Positions 18,341 to 27,482 of a stretch of 64,000 nucleotides of DNA are shown here, in pieces (positions within the stretch are counted from its first letter, which is position 1; each line of letters starts with the position of its first letter). The notes below the pieces were generated by a model that saw only the letters and a program-made list of their open reading frames with translations, searched no databases and had not been told where the DNA came from. Made by a program: the position numbers and the translations under genes. Source of the DNA: Bacteroidota bacterium (GTDB lineage: Bacteria > Bacteroidota > Bacteroidia > B-17B0 > Aurantibacillaceae); assembly GCA_947450025.1 (NCBI GenBank), contig CANFTW010000001.1:1-64000 (forward strand), read 5' to 3'.

Positions 18341-20887
18341 ATGCTCTTATTAATGTTAATAAGTGGCATAAGTGCATTGGCTCAAACTACCCCAAATACA
18401 TCTACTGGTAATTTTTCTAATCCTCAAGAAACTACAAAAACGGTTAAACAAGACTCGTTAAACACTGAAGAGGACGCTAAGCCTCTGGAGCATCCTATTG
18501 TTTATAACGCCAGAGACTCAATAAGATACGAAAATAAAGGGCATAAGATTTATTTATTTGGAGATGGCTTTGTTCAGTATGAAGACATGAATCTAAAGGC
18601 TGAGTATATAGAAATAGACAATGAAAAAAACACCATTACAGCCTACGGAAAAATTGACAGTCTAGGTAAACAAATTGGCAATCCGATTATGAAGGCTGAG
18701 GGACAAGAGTCTAGTGCTCGAAAAATTATTTACAACATCAAAACAAAAAAAGGTAAAATTTTTGATATTTCGAGTAAGGAAGGCAATTTATTATTGATGG
18801 GCAGTGAGGTTAAAAAGGATAGCAATAATGTTGTATACATGAAGAATTTGAAATGTATTCCTTGTGAATTTGAAGATTCACGAACTATTTTTAAGGCAAA
18901 AAAAGCGAAAATCATCCCAGATGATAAAATTGTAACTGGTCCCATGTATTTAGAAATTGGCGGTGTCCCGACTCCTCTTGGCTTACCCTTTGGTTTTTTT
19001 CCAAATACAAAAAAAAGCCATTCAGGAGTATTGATTCCTTTTTACGGTAATAGCGATGCCTTAGGATTTTATTTAAAAGATGGTGGTTTTTATTGGGGTA
19101 TAAACGATAAAACAGATATGACCATTAGAGGAGATATATACAGTAATGGCAGTTGGGGTTTGAGAACGCTTAATAATTATAATGTGAATTATAAATACAA
19201 TGGATACTTATCCTTAGGCTATTCAGAATTTAAAACAGGAGAACGAGAAATACCAAGTTCATACTCCAAACAAAAAGATATTGCTATCAATTGGAAGCAT
19301 AATCAAGATCAAAAAAATAATCCCACCATTCGTTTTAGCAGTGATGTCAATATTAGATCATCAAAATACAATAAGTACAATGCACAAAATACAGGTCAAT
19401 ACTTAACCAATACATTTCAATCAAATATTAATTTTTCGAAAACATTTAAAATTGGGACATTAGGTATTAATGCTCGACATGATCAAAATACACAAACAAA
19501 ATTAATGAACATATCATTTCCTGAACTCACGTTTAATGTCAATCGTTTTTATCCTTTCAAAAATGAATCTCGAGTTAAGCAAAACCCCATTGATAAAATT
19601 GGAATTAGTTATTTATTTGAAGCTCGTAATACTTTATCTGGAACAGACTCAACTATTTTCAAAGGAAATATTGGTGATAGTTTAAAATATGGATTTAAAC
19701 ACACTTTACCAATTTCAACCAATATTACATTATTAAAATATTTCACTTTAACTCCTTCTTTAAATTTAAGTGCGGTGATGTATACAAAAACAACTCGTAA
19801 ACAACTAAATGAAAGCACTAATGCAATTGTCAGAAGTTCAGATCGAAATTTTCAAACAGGTTACGATGCCAATTTTAATACTTCCTTAAGTACAAAATTA
19901 TTTATGGATTATGTTTTTAAAGGAAAAAAATTAAAACAAATTAGGCATTTATTAATCCCTAATATAGCATATACTTATCGTCCTGATTTTGGAAAGGAAC
20001 AATTTGGTTTTTGGAAAGATGTTTTAACCGACACGACTAATCGTGTCAAAACAAAATACTCCATTTTTGAAAATACATTATTTAATGGTCCTGCTCAAGG
20101 CATGCAAAACACATTAAGTATTAACTTAAACAATAATTTAGAAGCTAAACTCAGAAAAAAAACAGATACAGGATATGTGTTTAATAAAGTAACCTTATTA
20201 CAAAACTTAAGTTTTAACGGAGCCTACAATTTTGCGGCCGACAGCTTTAAAATGAGCCTAGTATCAATGACAGGAAGAACAAAAATTTGGAAATATTTTG
20301 ATTTGTTATTTGGTTCATCCTTTGATCCATATTATTCAACTACTATTACCAGCACGGTTACAAATATTGAAAGCACTTATCGAACGAGCAGGTATTTATT
20401 GAATGAAAATGGAAGGATAGCAGATTTTAAATCAGGCAACCTCGCAATCAATGCATCTTTTAGCTCTAATGCCTTAAAATCTAAAGCAAAAAAACCTGAT
20501 TTAACTAATGGCGCTGAAAGAGGTTCTGTGCCAACAAATACAACCCAAGCGCAAGAGAAATTACCTTGGAATTTAAATATATATTACAACATTAATTACA
20601 CGAAAGTCTTGAATAAAATTAATGATATACAAACTTTAAATTTTAGTGGGGATGTAAATATTACAAAATATTGGAAACTTGGGTTAACAAGCGGTTACGA
20701 TTTCACTAACCGTCATTTAAGCTATACGAGTGTAAATATTTATAGAGATTTGAAATGTTGGGAGGCGAGAATTGACTGGGTACCTTTTGGTTTCAGAAAA
20801 AGTTATAGCTTAACTATTAATTTAAAAACCAGTATGTTAAGTGATGTAAAGATACCACGTCAACGACAGTGGTATGATAATTTTTAA
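18341..20887 (+). CDS. lptD: LptD-like LPS assembly outer-membrane protein
   Basis: After a signal peptide ending ISALAQ, residues about 50-200 form an LptA/OstA-type domain (YLFGDGFVQYEDMNLKAEYI; AYGKIDS). The rest is a long outer-membrane barrel starting around GVPTPLGLPFGFFPN and SHSGVLIPFYG. The protein ends in Phe, as barrel proteins usually do. LptD with LptE inserts LPS in the outer leaflet. The 848-residue length fits Bacteroidota homologues. From ATG 18341 the signal peptide lacks basic residues at its N-terminus; the in-frame sequence just upstream would supply them (see finding). It ends 5 bases from the convergent gene at 20893. Confidence 0.9.
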   Translation: MLLLMLISGISALAQTTPNTSTGNFSNPQETTKTVKQDSLNTEEDAKPLEHPIVYNARDSIRYENKGHKIYLFGDGFVQYEDMNLKAEYIEIDNEKNTITAYGKIDSLGKQIGNPIMKAEGQESSARKIIYNIKTKKGKIFDISSKEGNLLLMGSEVKKDSNNVVYMKNLKCIPCEFEDSRTIFKAKKAKIIPDDKIVTGPMYLEIGGVPTPLGLPFGFFPNTKKSHSGVLIPFYGNSDALGFYLKDGGFYWGINDKTDMTIRGDIYSNGSWGLRTLNNYNVNYKYNGYLSLGYSEFKTGEREIPSSYSKQKDIAINWKHNQDQKNNPTIRFSSDVNIRSSKYNKYNAQNTGQYLTNTFQSNINFSKTFKIGTLGINARHDQNTQTKLMNISFPELTFNVNRFYPFKNESRVKQNPIDKIGISYLFEARNTLSGTDSTIFKGNIGDSLKYGFKHTLPISTNITLLKYFTLTPSLNLSAVMYTKTTRKQLNESTNAIVRSSDRNFQTGYDANFNTSLSTKLFMDYVFKGKKLKQIRHLLIPNIAYTYRPDFGKEQFGFWKDVLTDTTNRVKTKYSIFENTLFNGPAQGMQNTLSINLNNNLEAKLRKKTDTGYVFNKVTLLQNLSFNGAYNFAADSFKMSLVSMTGRTKIWKYFDLLFGSSFDPYYSTTITSTVTNIESTYRTSRYLLNENGRIADFKSGNLAINASFSSNALKSKAKKPDLTNGAERGSVPTNTTQAQEKLPWNLNIYYNINYTKVLNKINDIQTLNFSGDVNITKYWKLGLTSGYDFTNRHLSYTSVNIYRDLKCWEARIDWVPFGFRKSYSLTINLKTSMLSDVKIPRQRQWYDNF

Positions 20888-20892
20888 AAACA

Positions 20893-21444
20893 TTAAATAG
20901 CATTCAAAACTCTTAATCGGTTTTTTAAAACGTAGTATAGTTCAGGTGCTTTTTGAGTTCCAATTCTGTAGGTAAATCCACTGCTATCTTTTAATTCAAC
21001 AAATTCATTCCCACTCGTGAAAAACCGAATAATGCCTCTGCTATGAAGATTATAAACTGCACGCCTGAAAATATGTTTTTTATACTTACTTTTTCTGATA
21101 TGAGTAATAGTTTCTAAATTAATTTTCACTCTTCTAGCTGTCCAAAACCCATCTATAATAATATAATTTGAATACACTTGTGTATGGGTATGTAAAATAA
21201 AGGTTAACATTGCTGAAAACATCATAATCAACAACCCTAATAAAAAAAATATGTTTCCTGAATTAGGAATATCAATTGCTGGGTAATGACCTATCTTAAA
21301 GATAGCTAATTGAACAGGCTTTGGATTCTCACTCCAATAATATCCAACAAAACAAAAAAATGCAATAACGGTTCTCCAAATAATACTGAGTCGATTATGT
21401 CCCATGTATTGTTTTTCATCAAATATTCGATTTTCTACCTGCAT
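20893..21444 (-). CDS. Membrane protein with PH-like tail, function unknown
   Basis: The 183-residue protein has two hydrophobic segments (about 22-42 and 64-88). The C-terminal half (about 95-175) has the strand pattern of bacterial PH-like (bPH/YdbT-type) domains, with IIIDGFWTARRVKINLETI, FVELKDSSGFTYRIGTQKA and a final helix ELYYVLKNRL. I infer an inner-membrane protein with a cytoplasmic PH-like domain; no function is known. An own promoter (21456-21485) overlaps the end of the upstream methyltransferase gene. Confidence 0.7.
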   Translation of the reverse strand: MQVENRIFDEKQYMGHNRLSIIWRTVIAFFCFVGYYWSENPKPVQLAIFKIGHYPAIDIPNSGNIFFLLGLLIMMFSAMLTFILHTHTQVYSNYIIIDGFWTARRVKINLETITHIRKSKYKKHIFRRAVYNLHSRGIIRFFTSGNEFVELKDSSGFTYRIGTQKAPELYYVLKNRLRVLNAI

Positions 21445-21455
21445 CGTTCCTTATT

Positions 21456-21485
21456 CAAATATACTAAAAAAACATTTGTTTCAAA
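21456..21485 (-). promoter_or_regulatory. Promoter of the PH-like membrane protein gene
   Basis: On the minus strand it reads TTTG, 18 bases, TATATTTG. The -7 box ends 11 bases before the start codon at 21444, giving a very short leader. The -33 part overlaps the stop codon of the methyltransferase gene. Confidence 0.6.
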
Positions 21486-22071
21486 TTGACTTAGGTTGCA
21501 TGATGATAAACAGCTCTCTCCCTTCTCTTGGCTTAATTGAATTATAACAAGTCTCTATTTTAATGATATTAAAATATTCAGAAAACAATTGATTATATTC
21601 TACTTCATTACCTCCAAATGGTGGATGATCAATATTTAAAATATCATTAAACAATAAGCCTACGATTTTACCATTTGAATTTAACAAGCTTCTCATATGC
21701 TGAACATACTGAGGTCGTAAATTTGGATTAATCGCACAAAAAAAAGTTTGTTCAAAAATCAAGTCATATTGTCCTTCGTGTTCAAAAAAATCTTGCTGTA
21801 TCAATTGATGACTAGGGAATACCGGGGAACGCTTTTTTATATTTAACAAGGGGGTTTCTGCAAAATCAAGAACATAAACATTTTTAAATCCCAACTGAAA
21901 TAATAATTCTGCTTCGTAAGCATTACCAGCCCCTGGAATTAAAATCTTCAATTCCTTATTATCTAATTGTTCAATATATTTTTTTAGTGGAATGGAAGGC
22001 TCTCCTAAGTCCCAACTAAAATCATTTGTTTGATATCGATTATTCCAATAACTTTCTGTTAACGTATCCAT
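21481..22071 (-). CDS. TPMT-family SAM-dependent methyltransferase
   Basis: This 196-residue class I methyltransferase matches the thiopurine S-methyltransferase family: YWNNRYQTNDFSWDLGEPS at the N-terminus, the SAM-binding motif ILIPGAGNAYEAELL, an acidic ribose contact in VYVLDFAETPL, and QQDFFEHEGQYDLIFEQTFF. Bacterial members methylate sulphur, selenium, tellurium or halide substrates; the substrate here cannot be read. It is divergent from the UbiA-family gene (59-base gap). Confidence 0.88.
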   Translation of the reverse strand: MDTLTESYWNNRYQTNDFSWDLGEPSIPLKKYIEQLDNKELKILIPGAGNAYEAELLFQLGFKNVYVLDFAETPLLNIKKRSPVFPSHQLIQQDFFEHEGQYDLIFEQTFFCAINPNLRPQYVQHMRSLLNSNGKIVGLLFNDILNIDHPPFGGNEVEYNQLFSEYFNIIKIETCYNSIKPREGRELFIIMQPKSI

Positions 22072-22130
22072 TAATATTTTTTTATAAAATTAGAATTTTA
22101 ATTACTAACTTTCTATCAAAATAACTGCAG

Positions 22131-23081
22131 TTGCTAAAAAATCCAATCATAGCTTTTTTTAAACTAATTCGAATTGAAAATTTGTTAATTATTGTAATGA
22201 CACAATGGTGTATAAAATATTTGGTTTTTGCACCGATTAATGAGTTTTCAAAATTCACCCCTTTACTATTTAGTATTTCAGTCATTAGTACTGTTTTAAT
22301 TGCCGCTGCTGGGTATATTATTAATGATTATTTTGATGTGAAAACTGATAAAATTAATCGTCCTGAAACAGTTGTAATAGATGTTATCGTAAAGCGCAGA
22401 TGGGCAATGATATTGCACATTATCTTCAATATCATTGGTTTATTTTTAGGATTATATTTAGCTCTTAAATGCCATAGCTTAAAACTGGTTTTATTTCAAT
22501 TACTGAGCATTTTATTACTCTGGTTTTATTCAACTCATTTCAAAAAACAATTACTCGTTGGCAACATTGTTGTATCCATTTTAACAGCCACCGTTCCTTT
22601 AATTCCAATGGTTTACGATTACTATTTAATGGGAGAATTGGATGTTTTTACAACAATTATTATTGGAGACTTTATAAAAACATTAGAAATTATCATTATA
22701 GGATACTCAGCTTTTGCTTTCCTAACTTCATTTTCCCGAGAAGTGATTAAAGATATGGAAGATTACAAAGGTGATATTCAAACGGGGTGCAAAACAATGC
22801 CTATTGTTTGGGGAATTATTACTAGTAAAGTCGTCACATTTTTTATTATTGTCATTACCATAGGATTATTATTAATGGCAAGTTTTAAATTTAACAAACA
22901 AGATCAGTTATTAGCCACTTATTACATTTTAGCATTACTAATTTTTCCATTATGTATTTTAATAGTTTTAATCATTAAGGCAAAAAGTAGTAAAGATTTT
23001 AAAAATGCCAGCTTATTACTTAAATTTACCATGCTATTTGGCATAGCATTTACATTTATAATTAAACATATATACGAGTAA
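22131..23081 (+). CDS. UbiA-family prenyltransferase
   Basis: This is a polytopic membrane protein of 316 residues with about nine helices and both aspartate-rich motifs: NDYFDVKTD (Asn65 to Asp73) and REVIKDMEDYKGD near residue 205. Such enzymes join a polyprenyl diphosphate to an acceptor; Bacteroidota members are often labelled geranylgeranylglycerol-phosphate geranylgeranyltransferase, but the acceptor is not proven by sequence. The start must be TTG at 22131. An in-frame stop lies at 22122-22124, and the next ATG (22197) would remove the conserved FFKLIRIENLLII segment of the first helix. maf follows 36 bases downstream. Confidence 0.88.
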   Translation: MLKNPIIAFFKLIRIENLLIIVMTQWCIKYLVFAPINEFSKFTPLLFSISVISTVLIAAAGYIINDYFDVKTDKINRPETVVIDVIVKRRWAMILHIIFNIIGLFLGLYLALKCHSLKLVLFQLLSILLLWFYSTHFKKQLLVGNIVVSILTATVPLIPMVYDYYLMGELDVFTTIIIGDFIKTLEIIIIGYSAFAFLTSFSREVIKDMEDYKGDIQTGCKTMPIVWGIITSKVVTFFIIVITIGLLLMASFKFNKQDQLLATYYILALLIFPLCILIVLIIKAKSSKDFKNASLLLKFTMLFGIAFTFIIKHIYE

Positions 23082-23117
23082 CTTTGTTACAAAAATAAAA
23101 AGGATAAAATCAAACTT

Positions 23118-23711
23118 ATGAATAGCGTAGAACAGCATATTAAAGAATTTCCATATCAAATTATTTTAGGATCAAATTCACCTCGTCGTCAAGAGTTATT
23201 GAAAAGTTTAGGATTTAATTTTTTAAATAAACCGATCAATGCCGACGAATCATTTCCTGCTAATTTACAAGCAGAAGAAATATGCCTATATCTTGCTGAA
23301 AAAAAAGCGGATGCTTACGAGGACGATTTAACTGACGAAGAAATTTTAATTACAGCAGACACAATTGTATGGTGCGAAGGGAAGGTATTTAATAAACCAG
23401 CTAATTTTGTAGAAGGAAAAAAAATGTTAGAAACCTTAAGTGGTAAAATGCATGAGGTTTTTACTGGCATTTGCTTAAAAAGTGGCAATAAACAAACAAC
23501 ATTTTACGATGTTAGTAAAGTCTATTTTAAAAAATTAAAATCCGAGGAGATAGAATATTATTTAACAAACTACAGCCCTTATGATAAAGCAGGCGGATAT
23601 GGTGTGCAAGATTGGTTGGGATATATTGGGATTGATAAAATTGAAGGAAGTTTTTATAATGTCATGGGACTTCCTGTAAAAGAATTATACGAAGAATTAG
23701 TGAAATTTTAG
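23118..23711 (+). CDS. maf: Maf-family nucleoside triphosphate pyrophosphatase
   Basis: The 197 residues include the family's N-terminal LGSNSPRRQELLKSLGF, the catalytic ITADTIVW, an ETLSGKMHEVFTGI block and GYGVQDWLG. Maf proteins hydrolyse dTTP, UTP or modified nucleotides to monophosphates, cleansing the pool or slowing division. It is probably co-transcribed with the UbiA-family gene. A TAACTTTG box at 23079-23086 overlaps that gene's stop codon and may give maf its own promoter. Confidence 0.94.
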   Translation: MNSVEQHIKEFPYQIILGSNSPRRQELLKSLGFNFLNKPINADESFPANLQAEEICLYLAEKKADAYEDDLTDEEILITADTIVWCEGKVFNKPANFVEGKKMLETLSGKMHEVFTGICLKSGNKQTTFYDVSKVYFKKLKSEEIEYYLTNYSPYDKAGGYGVQDWLGYIGIDKIEGSFYNVMGLPVKELYEELVKF

Positions 23712-23753
23712 AGTAAACAATAATCATAGAATGATATCGTTCTGTGGTTGTTA

Positions 23754-23978
23754 TTAGAAAGGATAACCAAATCCAATTACTCCTCCCCATAATGGTAATT
23801 TATTTTGCCAAATCCACTTATAGCCATCGGCAAATATTGGCGTATAAACTAATGCTCCATAATCGTATCTAAGCACAATAAACTTCAAATCTAGCCTTAA
23901 CCCCACTCCTGCTGTTAAATAACTATCTTGAATAATTTTATTCCATCTAATTCCTGAATTTGGTTTTAAAATAGCTTG
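23754..23978 (-). pseudogene. 3' remnant of a BamA/TamA-type outer-membrane protein gene
   Basis: Read leftward, 74 codons and a stop encode YLTAGVGLRLDLKFIVLRYD, then YGALVYTPIF and a final GGVIGFGYPF. This matches the last strands of the Omp85 (bacterial surface antigen) barrel, including the terminal Phe. An in-frame TGA (23979-23981) closes the frame on the 5' side, and no start codon or remaining barrel is present. Just beyond, NIGNNDKLF occurs in a different frame, where intact homologues have a GNIW-type segment. I infer a decayed or truncated gene; only its 3' end is left. Confidence 0.75.
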
Positions 23979-24102
23979 TCATTATTTCCAATATTCTTGT
24001 ATTTAAAACACTCATTCCTCAAACCTGAATAAGTTTTAAATTTAGTGTTTTTAAAATAAATTAATCGTTAATTCCCTTTATTATTTTAGGTAAATTTTAT
24101 AA

Positions 24103-24139
24103 AAAAAGGGTATTGAATTTTTATTTCAATACCCTTTTT
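24103..24139 (-). terminator. Intrinsic terminator of the M48 peptidase gene
   Basis: A 15-bp stem with core GGGTATTGAA, a 7-base loop and flanking A/T runs lies about 40 bases past the stop codon. Confidence 0.9.
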
Positions 24140-24179
24140 AAAATGACGATTATCACTTAGGTTCTAAAAATCGTTAAAA

Positions 24180-24980
24180 CTATAGTGGTTTTGTATATAA
24201 TAAAAGTGCTTTTGGCAAATTCTTTTTCAAAAGCTTTAACCGTTTTTCGTCTGACGGATGAGTTTGCAAAAGCACTAAGGATTTTTTGTGATTCATCATC
24301 ACCATCTTTTCCCATAATTTCACTGAACTATTAGGATTATATCCGGCTAAAGCCATAAACGTTAGTCCCATTTTGTCGGCTTCTTTTTCATCATCTCTGC
24401 TAAATTGAAGCATTCCGATTTGAGCCTGAGCACCAAATGATGCTAAAGCTATTTTACGAACAAGATATGGTGCAGCAATTAAGGCCAGAGATAATGTTTT
24501 TTGTCCGAAATTAACCATAAGCGCATGACTCATTCGCTTATTACCATGTCGCGCAATCGCATGAGAAATTTCGTGAGACATCACAAAGGCTAGCATGGAA
24601 TCATCTTCCATTTCCCTTAGTAATTTAGTGTAAACAATTACTTTTCCACCAGGCATACAAAACGCATTAAATATAGAATCATCTTTTACGACATTAAATT
24701 CCCAATTAAATCCATCAAGGGTATTACTTGAGCCTTTTGATGCATAAAATTGTTCAACTGCATTTTTTATTTTAAGTCCAATAGTTCTAACTCTGATAAC
24801 TGAAGCGTCATTATCAGGCAACACAACATTAGAATCAAGAATTTTTTGATACTCTTGGGCACTATATTTATCTAACTCCGGTTCAGAAATTAAATTCAAG
24901 CCTCTTCTGCCTGTTAGCTCATTTTTATGACAAGAGGACACTAATAGAATCAAAAATAAATAGAAAGAATAACGCAACAT
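24180..24980 (-). CDS. M48-family metallopeptidase lipoprotein
   Basis: A lipoprotein signal with Cys17 (LVSSC) precedes an M48 protease domain. HEISH (136-140) carries the two zinc histidines and the catalytic glutamate; Glu198 in SRDDEKEAD is the likely third ligand. At 266 residues it lacks the C-terminal TPR of BepA and is closer to LoiP/YcaL-type proteases. The likely job is degrading misfolded outer-membrane proteins in the periplasm. Single-gene unit with its own terminator. Confidence 0.92.
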   Translation of the reverse strand: MLRYSFYLFLILLVSSCHKNELTGRRGLNLISEPELDKYSAQEYQKILDSNVVLPDNDASVIRVRTIGLKIKNAVEQFYASKGSSNTLDGFNWEFNVVKDDSIFNAFCMPGGKVIVYTKLLREMEDDSMLAFVMSHEISHAIARHGNKRMSHALMVNFGQKTLSLALIAAPYLVRKIALASFGAQAQIGMLQFSRDDEKEADKMGLTFMALAGYNPNSSVKLWEKMVMMNHKKSLVLLQTHPSDEKRLKLLKKNLPKALLLYTKPL

Positions 24981-25148
24981 ATAGTGTATTTTTTAAAAAT
25001 AAATATAACAAATATTGATTGTGATTATAAAAAAAATATTATTTTTAAAATGATTAATATTATTATAAAATCTTTTTATATTGATCAAAAAAGGTATCAA
25101 TCATTAAATTTTTTCTATTTACAAGTATCGACTTAAAATATATATTCT

Positions 25149-26588
25149 ATGTATAAAAACAATATTATCATTTTTACCATCACTTTTCTTTTTTTATCAT
25201 CGATTTCAGTTAATGCTCAAGATACGCATTACTGGACGCAGCAATATGGAACTAAATCATCCTTACTTGGAGGGGCCGCAATTGGAGGAGTAAGAGATAA
25301 TAGCGGTGTATATTATAATCCTGGTGCTATTGGATTTATAAACAATAAAAATTTATCAATCACCGCAAATGCTTATCAATTAGATAGAATAAAATTAATT
25401 AAAGGTGGTGGTAATGGAATTGATTTGTCATCAAGTGGGATACAAACCATGCCCTTAATCATCTCGGGCTTATTAAAAGCGGAAAAACACCCTAAACATA
25501 CTCTAGGTTACTGTATGTTAACCAAAGATCAATTTGAAATAAACACAAATGCTCGCTATGAAGATTCGAAAAATTTATTAAATGATTCGTACGCCAATGG
25601 AAATGAAGATTATACTGATCAATTTAATTTAATATCAAGTGTTTATGAAGTAATGGCTGGATGGGCATATGGATACAAGGTATCTGATAAATTTTCAATT
25701 GGAATTGGTAATTACGGGAGCTACAGATCTTACCACAGTGATTATAACAGAAACGTTAGAGTTATTCCTACCGATAGTAATTTAATTCTTCAAGAAATTT
25801 CGACGTTTGATAGAAGTTATTCCATTGGCTTAAAAAATGTAAGAACCGTTTTTAAACTAGGCGCCGCTTTAAATCTCAAAAAGTGGAAATTTGGATTAAC
25901 CCTAACGAGTCCAAGCATTAATGTTTGGGGCCAAGGTAGTATGCAGTCTGATGTTACTGTTTCAAATATTGATTATTTTGGAACTGGGACACTCATCAGC
26001 TTAACTGCCAATACTAGGCAGGATAAATTAAAAACAACTTACAAAACACCTCTAACGATAGGATTTGGAGCAGAGTATTCAAATGACAAAACCACATTTG
26101 CTTTTTCATGCGAATGGTTTGATAAAGTAAAAGATTATACCATTATTAAAGCCAATGGAGGAGCTTATTTGCGGCCAGCAATATTAGGAATATTTACTTC
26201 ATCTGATGTTTTAAAAATTAATGAAGAAAAAAAAAGTGTGTTTAATTATGCGATTGGCTTTGAACAAAAAATTACCGATAAATATTACGCAAGTATTGGG
26301 TTCAGAACAAACAAATCCTATAGCACTGTAGAAAAATTAGCTAAAATCAATTTAACTTATACTAATTGGGATATTTATCATACAAGCTTTGGGATTACCA
26401 AAAAACGTGAAAAGTCTGATATCAGTGTAGCCATCAATTATGCGATTAGTGCAAAAAAGGATATTTATCAATATGCAAATTTAACAAATAGTGATGCTTC
26501 TAACTTTTTTGAAGGGAATCCAGAGAAAGCAAGTGCTATATTTACCTCGTTTGCATTCATGATTGGCTACACTCACCGATTGAAATAA
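25149..26588 (+). CDS. OmpP1/FadL-like outer-membrane protein
   Basis: A signal peptide (cleavage near SVNAQ) is followed by LLGGAAIGGVRDNSGVYYNP, the N-terminal hallmark of FadL/OmpP1 proteins, where the plug meets the first strands. The remaining residues alternate as in a beta barrel of about 14 strands, ending in a short MIGYTHRLK strand. FadL-type porins admit hydrophobic compounds. The barrel is diverged, and the ending in Lys rather than an aromatic residue is not canonical. Single-gene unit with a terminator at 26626. Confidence 0.82.
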   Translation: MYKNNIIIFTITFLFLSSISVNAQDTHYWTQQYGTKSSLLGGAAIGGVRDNSGVYYNPGAIGFINNKNLSITANAYQLDRIKLIKGGGNGIDLSSSGIQTMPLIISGLLKAEKHPKHTLGYCMLTKDQFEINTNARYEDSKNLLNDSYANGNEDYTDQFNLISSVYEVMAGWAYGYKVSDKFSIGIGNYGSYRSYHSDYNRNVRVIPTDSNLILQEISTFDRSYSIGLKNVRTVFKLGAALNLKKWKFGLTLTSPSINVWGQGSMQSDVTVSNIDYFGTGTLISLTANTRQDKLKTTYKTPLTIGFGAEYSNDKTTFAFSCEWFDKVKDYTIIKANGGAYLRPAILGIFTSSDVLKINEEKKSVFNYAIGFEQKITDKYYASIGFRTNKSYSTVEKLAKINLTYTNWDIYHTSFGITKKREKSDISVAINYAISAKKDIYQYANLTNSDASNFFEGNPEKASAIFTSFAFMIGYTHRLK

Positions 26589-26625
26589 TTCTTTTAGTGT
26601 TATTATTTCGATTTTCGATCATTAT

Positions 26626-26673
26626 AAAACAACAAACCCTTGAAAGTATTAACTTTCAAGGGTTTGTTGTTTT
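26626..26673. terminator. Long intrinsic terminator
   Basis: This is a 22-bp perfect stem (26626-26647 with 26652-26673) and a 4-base loop; the core is AACCCTTGAAAGT. It can end the rightward FadL-like gene and the leftward operon that stops at 26712. A copy of the 3' end of tRNA-Ser directly abuts it. Confidence 0.93.
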
Positions 26674-26686
26674 GTGGAGAAGGAGG
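26667..26686 (-). repeat. Partial copy of the tRNA-Ser 3' end (possible att repeat)
   Basis: GGAGAAGGAGG at 26676-26686 is identical to 33909-33919, the 3' acceptor end of tRNA-Ser, in the same orientation. TTGTTTT precedes it at both places (26667 and 33898) with a 2-base length difference. The copy sits at the far end of the accessory gene block. An 11-base match alone could be chance; position and context make it interesting. Confidence 0.4.
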
Positions 26687-26711
26687 TTGCCTCTTTGTTC
26701 TAGATAAAATA

Positions 26712-27056
26712 TTAATGCTTTGTTTTTGATATGCCGTATAAAAGCAAAAGTAAAAAAATTATTAAACTGCCATTAACTAGCACATAAGTTGGCAAAATAA
26801 AATTGGTGATTGCGAAGATTATTTGACTACTTAAATACAAAAGAAAAAATACTGCCGCTGCAGTCCTTGTTAAAGTTGTTGTTCTGTCGTAATCAAAGGA
26901 AATTGAAAAGGCTGAAGCGCTGGATAAAAAAAGCCCTATAAAACAACCAATGCCAAGGATTAGTTTGTTACTATCAACTTGATAACTCGATAAAAAGTAA
27001 CTAATAATAACTGCTAATAGTAAAGATAGAATTAAGGTAAATTTATTTATTTTCAT
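26712..27056 (-). CDS. Small multi-pass membrane protein, unknown
   Basis: The 114 residues are almost entirely hydrophobic, with about four transmembrane segments (near 7-25, 33-50, 66-85 and 90-108) and a basic tail ISKTKH. I recognise no family. It is the last gene of the leftward SPFH/GYF operon, 3 bases downstream of the preceding gene, so it probably acts with it at the membrane. Confidence 0.65.
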   Translation of the reverse strand: MKINKFTLILSLLLAVIISYFLSSYQVDSNKLILGIGCFIGLFLSSASAFSISFDYDRTTTLTRTAAAVFFLLYLSSQIIFAITNFILPTYVLVNGSLIIFLLLLLYGISKTKH

Positions 27057-27059
27057 TTT

Positions 27060-27482
27060 TTATTTTTTAAAGATTGTTTCCCATGCATTTTCATCTAAAT
27101 ACACTCTGCACGTGTCATTGATTAAAGCGCATTCTATTTTAAATGTATCATTTGTTCCTAGTATCGTGCGTTGATACGTTAATGACCAACTAGTTTTGTT
27201 TTTTACTTTGACGCCAACTCGTTTTAATGAATAACCAAAATTAGCATTAGTTAATCTTTCTAATAGTTTACTTTTAATATTTACAGATGAACCATAAAAG
27301 AAAGGTAACATTTTTTCGTACTGCTGATTTTTGTGTACTGCCTGTAAATAACTTAAAATGTCGGTATTGTAAAAGCATAAAGGATTTTTATACAAACAAT
27401 TATTTTTCTCTTGCGAGTAGTTAACTTTATTCAGGCACAAAGTAAACAAGCAAATAATAAATATTTTAATAATACGCGTCAT
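27060..27482 (-). CDS. Small exported protein of unknown function
   Basis: The 140-residue protein has a signal peptide (cleavage near VNYSQ). The secreted part has four cysteines (NNCLYKNPLCFY, then ECALINDTC) that could form disulphides, and a predicted alpha+beta fold. I do not recognise it. Its ATG overlaps the stop of the GYF-like gene by one base (TAATG), so the two are probably translationally coupled. Confidence 0.65.
   Translation of the reverse strand: MTRIIKIFIICLFTLCLNKVNYSQEKNNCLYKNPLCFYNTDILSYLQAVHKNQQYEKMLPFFYGSSVNIKSKLLERLTNANFGYSLKRVGVKVKNKTSWSLTYQRTILGTNDTFKIECALINDTCRVYLDENAWETIFKK

Larger units (their letters stand above)
23712..24179. other. Intergenic region with Omp85 remnant and terminator
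   Basis: The gap holds the Omp85-like remnant (23754-23978), about 120 AT-rich bases with nothing recognisable (23982-24102) and the terminator of the M48 gene (24103-24139). Confidence 0.6.
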
